Below are positions 12,694-24,028 of a stretch of DNA of 64,000 nucleotides, one piece after another. The DNA lies in assembly GCA_016098155.1 (NCBI GenBank), contig JAAAJB010000070.1, positions 23,035 to 87,034 on the forward strand. The letters run 5' to 3'. Position 1 is the stretch's first letter, and every line of letters begins with the position of its first letter. A program made the translations under genes and the position numbers. The notes under the pieces were generated by a model, which made no database searches, was not told where the DNA came from, and saw nothing but the letters and a program-made list of their open reading frames with translations. This DNA comes from Actinomortierella ambigua. Lineage: Eukaryota; Mortierellomycota; Mortierellomycetes; Mortierellales; Mortierellaceae.

Positions 12694-13632
12694 GCGAAGA
12701 GTAGTGTAGTTGCAGTAGTCGTGGTAGTAGGGAAGGAGAGACAAGACATGGAGCAAACAGAAACCAAACTGTATTATTATTGTGAATTGTTTACACCATC
12801 AGTGTCAAAAATCTTCCCCCGCACCTTTCCCTTTTGAAGAAGGAGAGCGCCGAACACCCCAACACACCTTCCCTCCCCCCCTTTACAACGCACAAGCATC
12901 GTCAACAACAATAATGTAAAACACGAAAAAGTACGGGGAAGACAACACTGCAGCTTTGTGTCCCATCGCACACATACACACAGACAACAACACATTTCCT
13001 CCCTCTCCATTGTGATAATGATGATGAGAATGATTGACCATATTCCCTAGAATAGTCTACACTGTTATCTCGCCCTTTCCATCACTTTTGCTTGCTGGGA
13101 AGAACACATGAGCTGCCATCCTCTCCTCCCATACACGACTCCCGGAATTTGGGTTTAGCCCATCTCAGATTCCTCTTTACCTTCAATCTCGGTCTTTCAC
13201 AACGTGTCAAGAAGAGAGCAGCAAAGAAAGAAGGAAGGAACGATCGTTGGTACGATTCTCCGAATCCGGCGTGAGAGTACCTCCCCCCCCTCCCCTTTTG
13301 CAGCTCCGATCAAGATAGATAGCACATCACTGCTGCTACTTGGCTGGAGTTTAAAAAAAGACTGGCAGTATAATAATATTTATTGTACGGTACGTGTATC
13401 GCCCCGCTGCTGCTGCTGCTGTTGTTCACTCGTGCCTGACCTAATTCCTCATGACATGAGAGGTCGTCTAGGCCAGTTTCTCTCCGCTCTTTAAATACGT
13501 CGCCTTTTTCTCCACCAAACACCTTAAGACTTGATTTCCCTTCCCACCCTTTCTCTCTAACCCTGTCATATGGAGGACAGATTGTCTCTCCGACTATGCC
13601 CTTCCGAACAGCCACTGTTCCACCATCAGTGC

Positions 13633-13653
13633 TTTTTTTTTTTTTTTTTTTTT
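13633..13653 (+). repeat. poly-T tract
   Basis: An uninterrupted run of about 21 T in the region upstream of the METTL21-like gene. Confidence 0.9.
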
Positions 13654-14011
13654 GACAACAGTACACTACACCCCTACTTGACCTACCCCCCTTTCTTAAG
13701 CGGAGATCCAATAGAGTACTATAGTGGCGAGGGTTGTGTGGAGATTTCATGTTGTCAAAAATTCCCAAGACTGAACTGTTGCAGTCAGCAACAGGTTGTT
13801 TGAGGAAGCTGGAAGGAAGATTGAAAGTCGCATATACTGCGTCTCCTCTCCTTTCCCTATTTCGGGCAACGGTCCAATCAGACCCTGTGTACTTTCAGGG
13901 CGCAGACACACACACACACGCAAGAGATTCACACATCCTCAAAAGGATTGATCTGAATTCACTAGCTCATCTTAGCGCGCCGCTAAAACAGAAACGATTG
14001 CATACCCAGTC

Positions 14012-15208
14012 ATGAGTCCAGGTCCTCTCACCACTCCACAGGAACAAGAAGAGCTGCAGCCACAGGACCCTGCCATCAAGGTTGCTCAGCTTTGCATTCA
14101 AGACCATGCATCCATCACCACCACTACCACCACCTCCACCTCCACCACCACCACCACTTCCATGGGCCAACGGGGCCAGAAGGACGGCAGTGACAGCAGC
14201 GACTTTAGCGGCGACAGTGACTCTGAGGAATACACCATGAAACGATTCCTCAAGCTCAACTCTTCCTCCTCGACAACTCCCTCTGCCGCCCCACCCACGA
14301 CAGTGTCGGCCCACAACACACTAGCACCGTTGGTGGCGCTGCACCTGCCTGTGACCAAGGACCAGCAGGTGTACTCGTACCCGGGCGCACCGGGCGTGTC
14401 GATCGAGCTCATGCAGGACTCGCGAGGTGGTTGTGGTGGCAAGATCTGGGAGGCGGGCGATTTCCTGTGCCGGTACCTGATCCACATGAAGCAACAGGCA
14501 AAACTCCAGGAGGAGGAACTTGGTGGTGGTGGCCACGATTTGCCCATGTCGTCGCTCACCCCTCGGTTTCCGCAGCTCGACTACTGTGAGGCGACGAAGA
14601 AGGATACAACAAAACAAAACAAAAGTCCATTGATCCTCGAATTGGGCAGTGGTACGGGTCTCGTTGGACTGTATGCCGCGAAACTGTTCCCCGGCGCCAC
14701 CGTTCACATCACTGATCAGATCCCCATGATGCCGATCATGGAGGCTAATCTTCAGCTCAATGGACTGCAACAGTCAACAAAGGCTCTGGAGCTTAACTGG
14801 GGAGAGCCGAAGCCTGAGGATGCTCCCATCCCTGACGTTGTATGTATACCCCCCCACCTCTTCTTTCTTGTGACACGGTGATCCGGTTAGGATGTCAACT
14901 CCCAACAAGTGTTATGGAGATAAAGTGTCTTATCAAAGTTTTCATTTTGTCTCATCTAGATCCTACTGGCAGACTGTGTCTACCACGAAGTCGCCTTCCA
15001 ACCACTGGTCCAGACCCTGAAGGACTACTCGACAAGAGAGACTTGTATTCTGCTCGCCTACAAGAAGCGACGCAAGGCCGACAAACGCTTCTTCACCTTG
15101 CTTCGCAAGCACTTTGACTGTGTCGAGATCAAAACCTACCCAGATTATACCATCTACTCGCGTGCCGGCGTCTATTTGTATGATATCAAGCGCAAGGCCA
15201 GCAAGTAG
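14012..15208 (+). CDS. METTL21-family protein-lysine methyltransferase
   Basis: SAM-dependent seven-beta-strand methyltransferase, expected to methylate lysine on a chaperone, elongation factor or similar protein. Exons 14012-14839 and 14960-15208, GT-AG and in phase, give 358 residues. The N-terminal 85 or so residues are low-complexity (a Thr/Ser run near 35-50, then an acidic Ser/Asp patch). The catalytic domain follows. GGKIWEAGDFL matches the family's conserved Trp region. ILELGSGTGLVGLYAA is the SAM-binding motif I. ITDQIPMMPIMEANL is the post-I acidic loop. DVILLADCVYHE, which spans the intron, is the family's DxxxxADCVYxE signature. It is longer than human METTL21 proteins (about 220-230 residues) because of the N-terminal extension and an insert before motif I. 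Which substrate it modifies cannot be told from sequence. Confidence 0.88.
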
Positions 15209-15556
15209 TTCCTATATTTCTCACACATATATACAATCATTTCATCTCATTTCTCATGTGAAATTGTAGTATTTTGGAGAAATTTCATAATGTTTAAAGA
15301 GGTTTTTTGCTTTTCTGAGGTGGATGGTAGGAGTAAAGGGTACATGAAGAACTAGTAAAAGGCTTACAGAAGAAAAGAATGTGGGCGGAGGAGGAGGAGG
15401 AGGGTGGGGGGAAAGGCGCTACATGAGAGGAGGGGTTGTACAAAAAGAAAATGAAATACAGTAAAATAAAAAAAAACTAATGCTACCTTTTTGGTTTTTT
15501 TTTCTTCCTTTGAGATTAACGCGTCGTTCTCTTGCTTTTTTTTGGAGGGGAGTTGC
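15209..15556. other. convergent 3' intergenic region
   Basis: An A/T-rich gap between the stops of the methyltransferase (+) and the surface protein (-). No coding signal is visible. It presumably holds both 3' untranslated regions. Confidence 0.5.
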
Positions 15557-15704
15557 TTATAAAGCAGCATCTGGTTCTGGTCCTAAAGGTCTTGTCTGGA
15601 TCGTGACCCGCCGTTGGACGCCCGTCTTTTGAACATCCAATCCTTGCTCGCTCAGCTCCTTCCTCAACAGCTCTTTAGCAGCCCGCCGTGCCTCATCCTG
15701 TCCA

Positions 15705-15737
<33 letters not shown>

Positions 15738-18650
15738 ACCTCCACACCCTCTTCCTCCCATCGCGGTCGCCGTAATGACTTGCGGAACGTGTCTGCTATC
15801 AGCCGTGCATCACCTGCTGAAATCACCGGCTCGAGTGATGGTCGCTGACCACCACCACCACCGCCGAGGCTAATGCTGCTAGCGCTGCCTGCTCCGTGGA
15901 ACCGCACTGAATTCTGTTGTTGGTAGGGTAGTGGTTGTTGTTGTGGTGGTTGTTGTTGTTGTTGCTGATACTCCTGTGAAGGGTAATCTCTCACCGAGGA
16001 CGATGACGACAACGGCGACGGTGCTCCTCGGTGTTGGTCCAGTGTCGACGGCCGTCGCTCTTCCAACGGTACCACAATCGTCGGGATCGGCTCCGGCGTG
16101 CTATAGCCCGAGAGCGCATGGGCACCCTGGATCATCGCAGTATTCGACCGTACGGTCGTGGAAGAGTTTCGACTGCCCGCCAGACCGGCGGCTGCAGCAG
16201 CTGCAGCTGCAGCTGCTACTCCTTCAAAGTCGGATTTTCGCTCCGAGCCACTAAAGCCACTGCCAGTAGCACCACCAGCAGCAGCAGCTGCTGCTGCTGC
16301 TGCAGCGGCACCTTTCCCAACCGACCCGTTTCTAGGAGAGCTGGGCTCCGGCAGGGTCCTGAAATGCGCATGCTCACGCATGTACCGTCTCCGTGTCCTA
16401 AACACCTGTGCGATCGCCACCGCAGCGATGACGATGGCCACAGAGCCGGCGACGATCAGGCCGACGGCCAGCGATGAGAGGGAGGTCTGTTCAAAGGAGT
16501 TGTTGGGTGGTGGTGAGGATGGTGCTGGTGGTTGTACGGCGCCCGGTGGTACTAGCACGGATTCGTTGCTATTGCCCGGCGCGTGGGTAAAGGTCGCTGT
16601 TGCTGTTTGCGAGAGTGACTGGGTGAGGGTGGGAGAGATACCGGGTGACACGCTGTTGGTTGGGATGGGTGTTGGCGTGCCACTGACATATTGTTGGGTG
16701 CCTAAAAAAGTGCATTGTATATAAAAAGAATGGTGTGTGGGGGGGGGGAAAGGGGTGGAGAGAGAGAGAGATCAGAAGCCCGAAACATCACGAGAATCTT
16801 AGGGATGAAACCTACCAAAAGATGTGCCTGCAGGTACATTATTATCCAGGAACACTTTTGTCTCTCTCACCCACCCACTCTCTCTCTCTTTCTCATTCTC
16901 TCTCTTTCTGTCGCACACGCACATATGATCTCTCACTCACACACCTGCATTCTCTCTCTCTCTATCTATCCCTCCATCTAAAAAGCTTGACTTACGAATC
17001 AAAAGGAAATCACTCGAGTTGACGGTACGGTGTGTTCCGTCGAGTGGTTTGTCCGGGGAAATAAAGACGATTCTGCAGGTGCGATTGACGGGCAGGTTAT
17101 CCGGGTACATGCTGGCGTCCTTGCGTGAGGCCAGCATGCCGAGGCTGACCTCGGCGTTTTGCTGGAGCAGCAGTTGCCAGTTGTTGGTCTCGTCGACCAG
17201 GTACACGTCCACCTTCTCGTACTGGTCAAAGGGTGTCATGTTGGTTGGGTTCCAGATCACAGACGCAAAGTCCGCGTCCTGAGTCCATACGCTACCCGCC
17301 GCGGGAGCACACACTGGTCCTTTTGTGCATACTGTTTTTTGTTGTTGTTGTCAAAAAAGAGTACATACAGTGGGGGGAAAAATAGAAAAAAAGAAAGACA
17401 CGCAGCACATACACAAAAAGGCAGTGGAGTGGGGTCATGTTAGATAGGGTAAGCAAAAAAATGTACTCTACTACTACTGTCGCGGGATGGGAAAAAAAAG
17501 CTCGTGTTTGTACGCGTTGCTCGCTCCAAACAACTGCGGCGCCAGCTTTTGGTAGCTCACCCGACCATGGTGTTTGGAGTGGACCAGGGGAGGGGAACGG
17601 GGGTTTAGGAGAAGGTGGGGGGGGGGGAGGAAGGCTTTTCTACTCCCCCTCTTGCTCTCTCATTCTCATGCCTTCTTCTCCAAGCCCAAGAATTGCAGGT
17701 CATGCAGCTCTAGTGCTGGTTGGCTGAAGCGACATGCGCGTCATTGATTTCAGGCGGAGCATCACACAAAAGTGGCGGAGGGTGAGAGGAGCAGGAGAGG
17801 AGTGGAGTGAAGACCCGACTGGGAAAAAAAAATGAATGCGAGCAGGTGGCACAGCGTCGAAAAAAAAAGTACTAATCGCGCTTTGTTAATTTTAGATCAA
17901 TCAACAAAAACTGTGTCAAGGCTGAGTGGGAAGACATGTTGAAAGCTTGTTGTGTCCGTGATGCTGTCATTGGCATTGTGGGTAGGCCAAGTGGGGTTGG
18001 TTGAGGAGTCCTGTTTGCATTCGAATACATGCTACGACTTTAAAGTGCTCTTTTGTCATTGTGTCTCTCTCTCTCCCTCCGCCCACATTAGCTTTTGACA
18101 GACAGTTCTCCGTGATGGCTCACAATCCAAACCCAGGTCGAGACAAAAAGGCGAGAGTAATAAAGGGAAAAATAAAAAAGAGCGGGGACTCTCTCCTTTT
18201 AGGTCTGTTCTTGTCACTGAACTCACAACGGTTCGCTCAGTGGGTCCCGATTGACCCCATGGAGGATCGCGCGTGGGTCATGAGAAATTATTATTGTTGG
18301 GTGAGTGGCGGAGAGTGTGTTGTTATGGTTGTTGTTGTTGTTGCTGTTGTTGAAAGCAGTAAAAAAAATGGTGATACCAAGTGCTCACAGGGAAAAAGAA
18401 AGAAGAGAGAGAATGTTTTTGTTGTGGGCGCATGTGTGAACCTGTCCTGTGTGAGGGGAAGGGGCAGGAGAAAGAGGCCAGGGCCAGGGACGGAAAGGCA
18501 AAGGGGGCGGGATGTTGTGAGGAGGTCCAGATGGGAGAACCGATACTTGCCTGGTTCTTCGGCGCGAACGACTATAACGAGCAGCAGCAGCAGGAGGAGA
18601 AGGTGGTGGGGGGATGCTAGGGCAGAGTAGCCGTAGCGGAACGGATGCAT
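15557..18650 (-). CDS. single-pass surface protein with Kre9/Knh1-like ectodomain
   Basis: Predicted type I plasma-membrane protein. Minus-strand exons 18650-18551, 17331-16996, 16701-15557, all in phase, give 526 residues. Residues 1-31 are a signal peptide with a pure Leu core. An Ig-like domain follows (about 35-145), with VIWNPTNMTPFDQYEKVDVYL and a closing NSSDFLLI resembling the Kre9/Knh1 family of fungal wall proteins. A Pro/Ser/Thr stalk leads to one membrane helix (about 223-246) ending in basic RTRRR. The cytosolic tail carries two Ala tracts, a Gln-rich stretch, a Gly run, a 12-residue Asp run and a charged helix. Intron 1 (18550-17332) uses a GC donor (AG/GCAAGT) and is long (1.2 kb). 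The link to the signal-peptide exon rests on phase agreement and the signal peptide itself. Function as a wall sensor is inference. Confidence 0.65.
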
Positions 18651-20628
18651 GAAGGGGGGATAATGCTCTATGCTGGAGTGGAGTGGGGTGAGGGCGAGAG
18701 GGGGTACTGGTGGGATATGAACTCCAACAATTTTAAATAGAATATGGTCACAGACAGGCAGAGTAAGGCTCCCTTCTCTTTCTCTCTCTCCTCATACACA
18801 CACACACGCTCAGCTCCTGTTGGGGGGTGCAACAGCAATGTTGTGAAGGTAGAGATACCAAGGATGGGAACGAGGGAGTGAGTGGATGGGATGTTGATGG
18901 TGAGAGAGTAAGGGTAAAGAAAAAGAAAGAGGCGACGAGAAGGAAAGAGAGAGCTGCAAGGAAGGAAGGTTTTGTTCGAGATTGAGAGAAAAGGACAAAA
19001 AAAAAAGAGTTTAGAAGGGTGGAACTTTGGTCTTATGGTCGAGACGTTGCCGTGGAGGATGAATGTCGAAGGCAGACCACTGACATTACAGGTGAATGGA
19101 GGAGGAATGGCCGAGAAGACTGTTGCGAGGAGGTAAGCAAGAGGAAGGGCCGTTGGACAGGGACAGGGGCAGGGGCAGGGGCAGGGACAAGGGCAGGGAT
19201 GATGATGATGATAGCAGGGTTGATGATGGCAGGGATGATGGAACAGGAACAGGGGGAATAAAGTGCAAGACGAACAAAGGCGAGCGGCTGTGGGGCGAAG
19301 TTGACAGGAAGGATCAGAGATGAGAAAGAGCAAAAGAGAGAAAGAAGGAAAAAAAAGAGAGAGTGAGACAAGAAAAGAGAATGTCTGAATGCTTGTTTTT
19401 TTTTCTCTTCTTTTCCTGCTGGAAAACAAAGCAAAAGATGGACGGAAGAACAATTGAGTTTTTTGCAGTAGGCAGGCGTTCAGGATAATTCGATGTAAAC
19501 TACAGCGAGCCTAGCGTCGTCCACCCCTCAAATTCCTGACCTTCGCTCTTCAATCATTCGCGTTCTGTCACTCTTGGGCCAAACTACGTGGGCAAGGTGT
19601 GCATATCTAGTGCTGTGTGCATTGTGGAGATCGGGCAGGTAATTGAGAGGACTGGGAATGGACTCCAAGCGGTCACTGCTCGATGAGCAACGAGATGAGT
19701 TTGTACAGCAGCCGGAATTCAGTCCCTGCCTGGCTCTCCCTTCCTCTCTTTCTCTGTCTGAATGTCTCTCTCTCTCTCTCTCTTCAGGCACCGCCCGATT
19801 TTTCGTCCCTTGCACTCACAATCACACTCGCATTTTCATGGATGAACTTTGGATGAGATGAGCAGAATGTATCCGCGACATGTAAGGTGAGGCAAATCTC
19901 CGTTGAGCTTTTGATCGTGTCTGACCAAAACACTAACAACAACAATAGAGCACTCTCGCAGTATATGAGAGCTCTATCTCGCTCTGTCTCTCGCTCTCCC
20001 GTCCCCTCAACCCCTCTCACAACCCTCTCTGTGCAGCAGCAACAGCAGCAGCAGTTTTCAAAATGCTCTCATCCAAGATTCTATCACTCCCACGACTCTT
20101 TCTATCCAGCACCGCTCTTCTTCTGCTGTCGCTGTTTCCGTTGTTGGTATTGAGGTTCGGCCTTAATGGTCTTCCATCCTCTTGCCTCGTACCGTTCAAT
20201 CGATTAAGCAAACTCTTTATGCCAATATAGCAAATAAAATAAGCAATCATAATAATATTATTATTCGGAATTCGTTATGGCATTTGGATATTTGCTTCAC
20301 TTCTACTCCCTTCCCCCCCCCTTCGCTCTCTTTCGCCACACTTACACTCTCTCAATCTCTTCATGTGGGATACATCCAACTTCTTCTCCCCGTTCCGCAG
20401 GAGAGGAGGGATATCCCAGTAGACAGAAAAGATTGTTGCTGACAATCTTCTGGACCTGGACAGAGGAACAACAGAGAGAGAGCCATTTGTGTGACAAGCC
20501 GCGGAAACAATTGACTGGTCCAACGAGACACCACTATTTTTTTTGGTGGCAACGAGTCGTCTGTCCACAATCCGAACTGTACTTTTCTTACATCATCTCA
20601 AAAATTTTATTGTAAGAAAAAAAATTGA
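18651..20628. other. low-complexity intergenic region, no gene seen
   Basis: Two kilobases between the first exon of the surface protein and the last exon of the hydrolase-phosphatase. It is rich in purine/pyrimidine tracts, a GGGGCA minisatellite (19157-19215) and a CAG run near 20033-20054. A 261-codon minus-strand frame at 18668-19453 is almost entirely Ser/Leu/Phe/Pro from these tracts. I judge it non-coding. Confidence 0.45.
19157..19215 (+). repeat. GGGGCA-type minisatellite followed by GAT repeats
   Basis: Four to five copies of a GGGGCA/GGGACA unit are followed directly by GATGATGATGAT. It lies in non-coding DNA upstream of the surface-protein gene. Confidence 0.85.
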
Positions 20629-23600
20629 TCACATGCGGGCAGTCTGGCGAGGATGGACAGCAATTCCCGCGGCGGCCGAGACAGGGATACGAACAACGAG
20701 GGCGTCGCGGACAGCCTGGATCTCCGCGTGCGTCAGCCCCACCTGGTTCAGCATAAAGTCGGTGATCGTACCATACGCTGCATGGAATTTTTGCAGGAAT
20801 CGCACCATGTATGCCTCCCTTTGGAGTGAGATAAAAATACAAAAGGGGGGGTCAGAGAGAGAAAGGAGGGGGGGGGGCAACTGGTTAGTGAGTGAACAAA
20901 AGTGGTTGTCGTGTTTGCTCCAACAATACCCCTTTTTTGTCTCTGCTTCCCGCGCATCCTTTTTTTTTTCTTCATTATACGCCACAACATTTTTTTTTGG
21001 ATCTATCCTAGTGCTTCTTGCAGTGTAGAGATCAAAAACGCAAGCAACAACATACTTTGTAGACAAGACATTTCGGATCTTTTCGTCAGCCGTGTCTTCA
21101 CCCATGAGGTTCTTCAAGAAGTTGACGTCTTGCTCCTTGACTAGGACACGAGTCAAGAAAGAGGATTGTGCACCACCATGTACATGTTAGTAGTCAAACT
21201 CCATCATCTCATTGAAAAGGATATTCAAAGAAAAAAAAACCACGCAAATGGACAAGGAACAACAAAAAAAAACCACATACTGGCCATGCAGCGACTTGTG
21301 AGCTCATACTCCCACGCAATCTGGTCCTCATCAACGCCACAGAGCATCTGGATCAAGGCACACACGACGCCAGTGCGATCCTTGCCTGCCGTGCAGTGAA
21401 CCACAAACGCGGTACGCTTGTGGATAATATGGTCTAGAACCGGCTTGAGGTACTGTTTAATAGTCGGCATCATGCTCATGTAAGCTTCCGAGAAGCCTTC
21501 GACACCGTCCAAGTACATGGTGAATCGAGCTGCGATCTTGGCAGGAGAGTAATCCTGGTCGGCAAACACTGGTACATGTTGGCGCTTTACTGTATCCGAG
21601 GAGCTATTTTTTAGGCGGATGGGGGAAGGGTGGACGGAGAAAGGCGAGCGCGGGAGAAAATATTGGGTCCAGGAAGATTAGCCTATCCAATTTGGCCTGA
21701 CCCTAAATTACATATCTTATATATCTCATTGTCAACTTCAGTAGGCTTACAATGTTCCTCTTCGTTCAACTTCAGAGTCGGAGCGCAAGTCGAATGAGTC
21801 TGTAATACGGAGAGACTCCATGACCTTGATACCCTCTGGCGTGATGCTAGAGAGACTGGTAGGAAGAGGTGGCAAGCAAATATGTTTGTTAATCTCAATC
21901 GCACTAAAGTCAGCTCAAGGTTCCACCTCCTTTGACAACAGCACACGCCTCTGTTCAGCAACGTACTCTGCACTCCGATACATAATGCCAGGCTGAAAGT
22001 ATCCAACACGACCCTCGGCATCCTGCGACAGCCAGGAATCCCCCACGTTTCTAAAGTTGAGGACACCATCGACAGCATGAACCCAGGTCTTCCATCTGGG
22101 GATAATACGGCGGGCCCAATCCTCTTTGCGGCCATCGTGGGAAAAGTAGTGTGACACAACATCAGACAGCTCCTGGTAGTGCTTGCGGTAGTTGTGGTCA
22201 GCACCAGTGATGATCCGCAGAGAAGTGTTTGCGTGCGATAGGTGGCTCTGGAGCAGAACAATGTCTTTGACGGGAACAACCTGGGTAGAGAAGAAAGAAA
22301 CACGTCTCATTAGGTCAAATTGAGGTGGAACACCCTGAGATGGCTCCATAGTCATTCTACCTCCCACTCTACTTACATCGTCTTCAGATCCATGGCACAA
22401 CAAAACGTTAGTCATAGCCGGCATCTGAGCAACTAGATTCAGGAGAAGGAGCATTGAACATGTGAGGACAGGGGAGGGGTTCTCTGGCTACAACACAGCA
22501 CACCTTTCTACATCTTTGGACAATGTATAGTCATAGCACAACAAACCTTTAGCCGTGTCAAAGTGGATAAATTCTTCAAAGTTCTTCTTGGTCACGGTAA
22601 GGCTGACATCCTTTCCAGCAGCCTTCGCCTCCCATACAAAGTGACCCTGCTCCTCCAGGAGCTGCATCACTTGTGGGCCATGTTTACGTTTCACGTCCTC
22701 CATGTTGAAGCGCGAGCTAATGCTGACAATAAACGGGATTAACGGCACGCGTTGCGAGGTTGACGCGTAATTGAGGATGGAGATAGCTCCTGAAGGACGC
22801 ATGTAAGTCGACAAAGGGGGAGGGTGGATGTTAGATCAATGCGGTTACACCAAGGCCAGCCACACCATTTCTCATGCCATTTTCTTCTATTGCAGAAGGT
22901 GACTTCACTATACCTCGCGAGTGTCCGAGCAAGGCGTAGATGGTGTATCCCTCGTTAACAAAGTGATTCACAACGGCTTCAATGTCAGACAGATCATCGT
23001 CCCAGTTAGAGTAGCCCATGGTTCCCTCGCTGTCGCCATTGCCTCTGTTGATTGTGCAACACCATCATAAGGGGGAGGAGGAGGGGGGGGGCGGAAAGAG
23101 AAGGGGCAAGGAATGTGAAGGCAAGTGTGTGTGCACATGAATGTAAAGCGCGTTAGTAAGGCTGCAGCTATTATTGGTGCCCCATTTTCCCGATCCTTCG
23201 GCTCGTGGAGAATACGATCGGGGAAAGCATATTCCCTGGAAAACCACATGGACACCCCCGTCTGTCTCTCAGTCTCTGTCTCTCTCTCCCTCTCTCTCTC
23301 TCTCTTCCTTCGTCGTTAGCTGTAAAAACGAGCAACCGACTTGCCTGAAATCAAAACGGAACGTGTCCATGTACAGTGCTAGATCATTGGCAAGCGTAGG
23401 CTGGAAGAGGTAGTTTTTGTGCCCTGAACAGGTAGATGGCGAGCGTCACAATAAGAAGAAATTGTCAGGTTAAGAAGGAAGGTCGAGGCCTCGGCCACCA
23501 ACTCACTTCGTGCAAGACAAGATAGAATTACCCAGGACACCGTGACAAATAATGCCGAGTCGGCGTGTCGGGTGCATAGCGCCGTCTTTCTGCTGCAAGA

Positions 23601-23703
23601 CTCCTGCAAGGCGGAACGAGGTGCCAGGCACTTGAATAAAGTGAGTAGGGGCTGCACGGGAGCCGGGAAGGCTACTGCTCTGGGCCGATTGTGGAGAGTC
23701 CAT
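20629..23703 (-). CDS. alpha/beta-hydrolase fused to protein tyrosine phosphatase
   Basis: A two-enzyme fusion. Minus-strand exons: 23703-23532, 23423-23345, 23044-22914, 22789-22547, 22432-22377, 22280-21949, 21846-21751, 21603-21281, 21140-21052, 20814-20629. All phases agree, giving 568 residues. Residues 1-275 form a serine hydrolase with oxyanion motif ICHGVLGHKN, elbow GHSRG (Ser126), acid in HGSEDDVVPV (Asp226/227) and ADHNY (His256). After a short linker a tyrosine phosphatase of the Y_phosphatase3 kind begins at DGVLNFRNVGD (298 on). It has YRSAEY, ITPEGIKV, FDLRSDSEVE and the intact loop HCTAGKDRTG (Cys440, Arg446). Both active sites look complete. Intron 2 has a GC donor (AG/GCAAGT). 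The donor of exon 6 (AG/GCGTGT) and the exon 9/10 junction are less certain. Substrates are unknown; the phosphatase family includes protein- and lipid-phosphate enzymes. Confidence 0.85.
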
Positions 23704-24028
23704 AGCGCAGGAGGTGGGGGAGCTGAAGAGAGGGTGAAGGGTGAGAAGGGTGTGAGTGGAAGAGAGAGTAAAGAGCGCGATTGGCAAATGCACTGTCTAT
23801 GCAATGAAGAGGGGGCAGTGCGACTCGCAAATGGGGGTGAATGAGAGAAAAGAGTTGCATCGCCTTGGTCCCCTTTCCCCGTCTGCCCACTGCCCACGGA
23901 CGAACGTTTGCTCGCAAGTGCAGTGACTGTCAGCCCAGGCAAATCATTCTTCAGCCTCTCCCCACTTAAAGTCGTGCCCGACAAGTGGCCACAAATGCGC
24001 AATCCACCACCAGTAGTACAATGCTGAC
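23704..24028. promoter_or_regulatory. short divergent promoter region
   Basis: 325 bases separate the start codons of the hydrolase-phosphatase (-) and the F-box gene (+), so both promoters must lie here or overlap the leaders. A short upstream frame (24021-24044, ATG CTG ACA ... TGA) overlaps the F-box start codon in another frame. No TATA box is obvious. Confidence 0.45.

Larger units (their letters stand above)
11641..14011. promoter_or_regulatory. divergent intergenic region (aconitase / METTL21-like)
   Basis: This 2.4 kb holds both upstream regions. On the aconitase strand the first 150 bases are C/T-rich, the leader style seen throughout the window. A (CT)-rich tract sits at 12410-12450 and a long T run at 13633-13653. 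The one frame that looks more than random is the Cys-rich one at 12364-12693, listed separately. No promoter motif is assigned. Confidence 0.4.

Noticed and set aside
12181..12756. 191-codon minus-strand frame
   Set aside because: Contains a long RERERE run from a CT repeat and no recognisable domain. Overlaps the Cys-rich plus-strand frame, which is only slightly better.
18668..19453. 261-codon minus-strand frame with Pro-Cys repeats
   Set aside because: Composition is Ser/Leu/Phe/Pro/Cys produced by pyrimidine tracts and the GGGGCA minisatellite. No domain, no splice logic.
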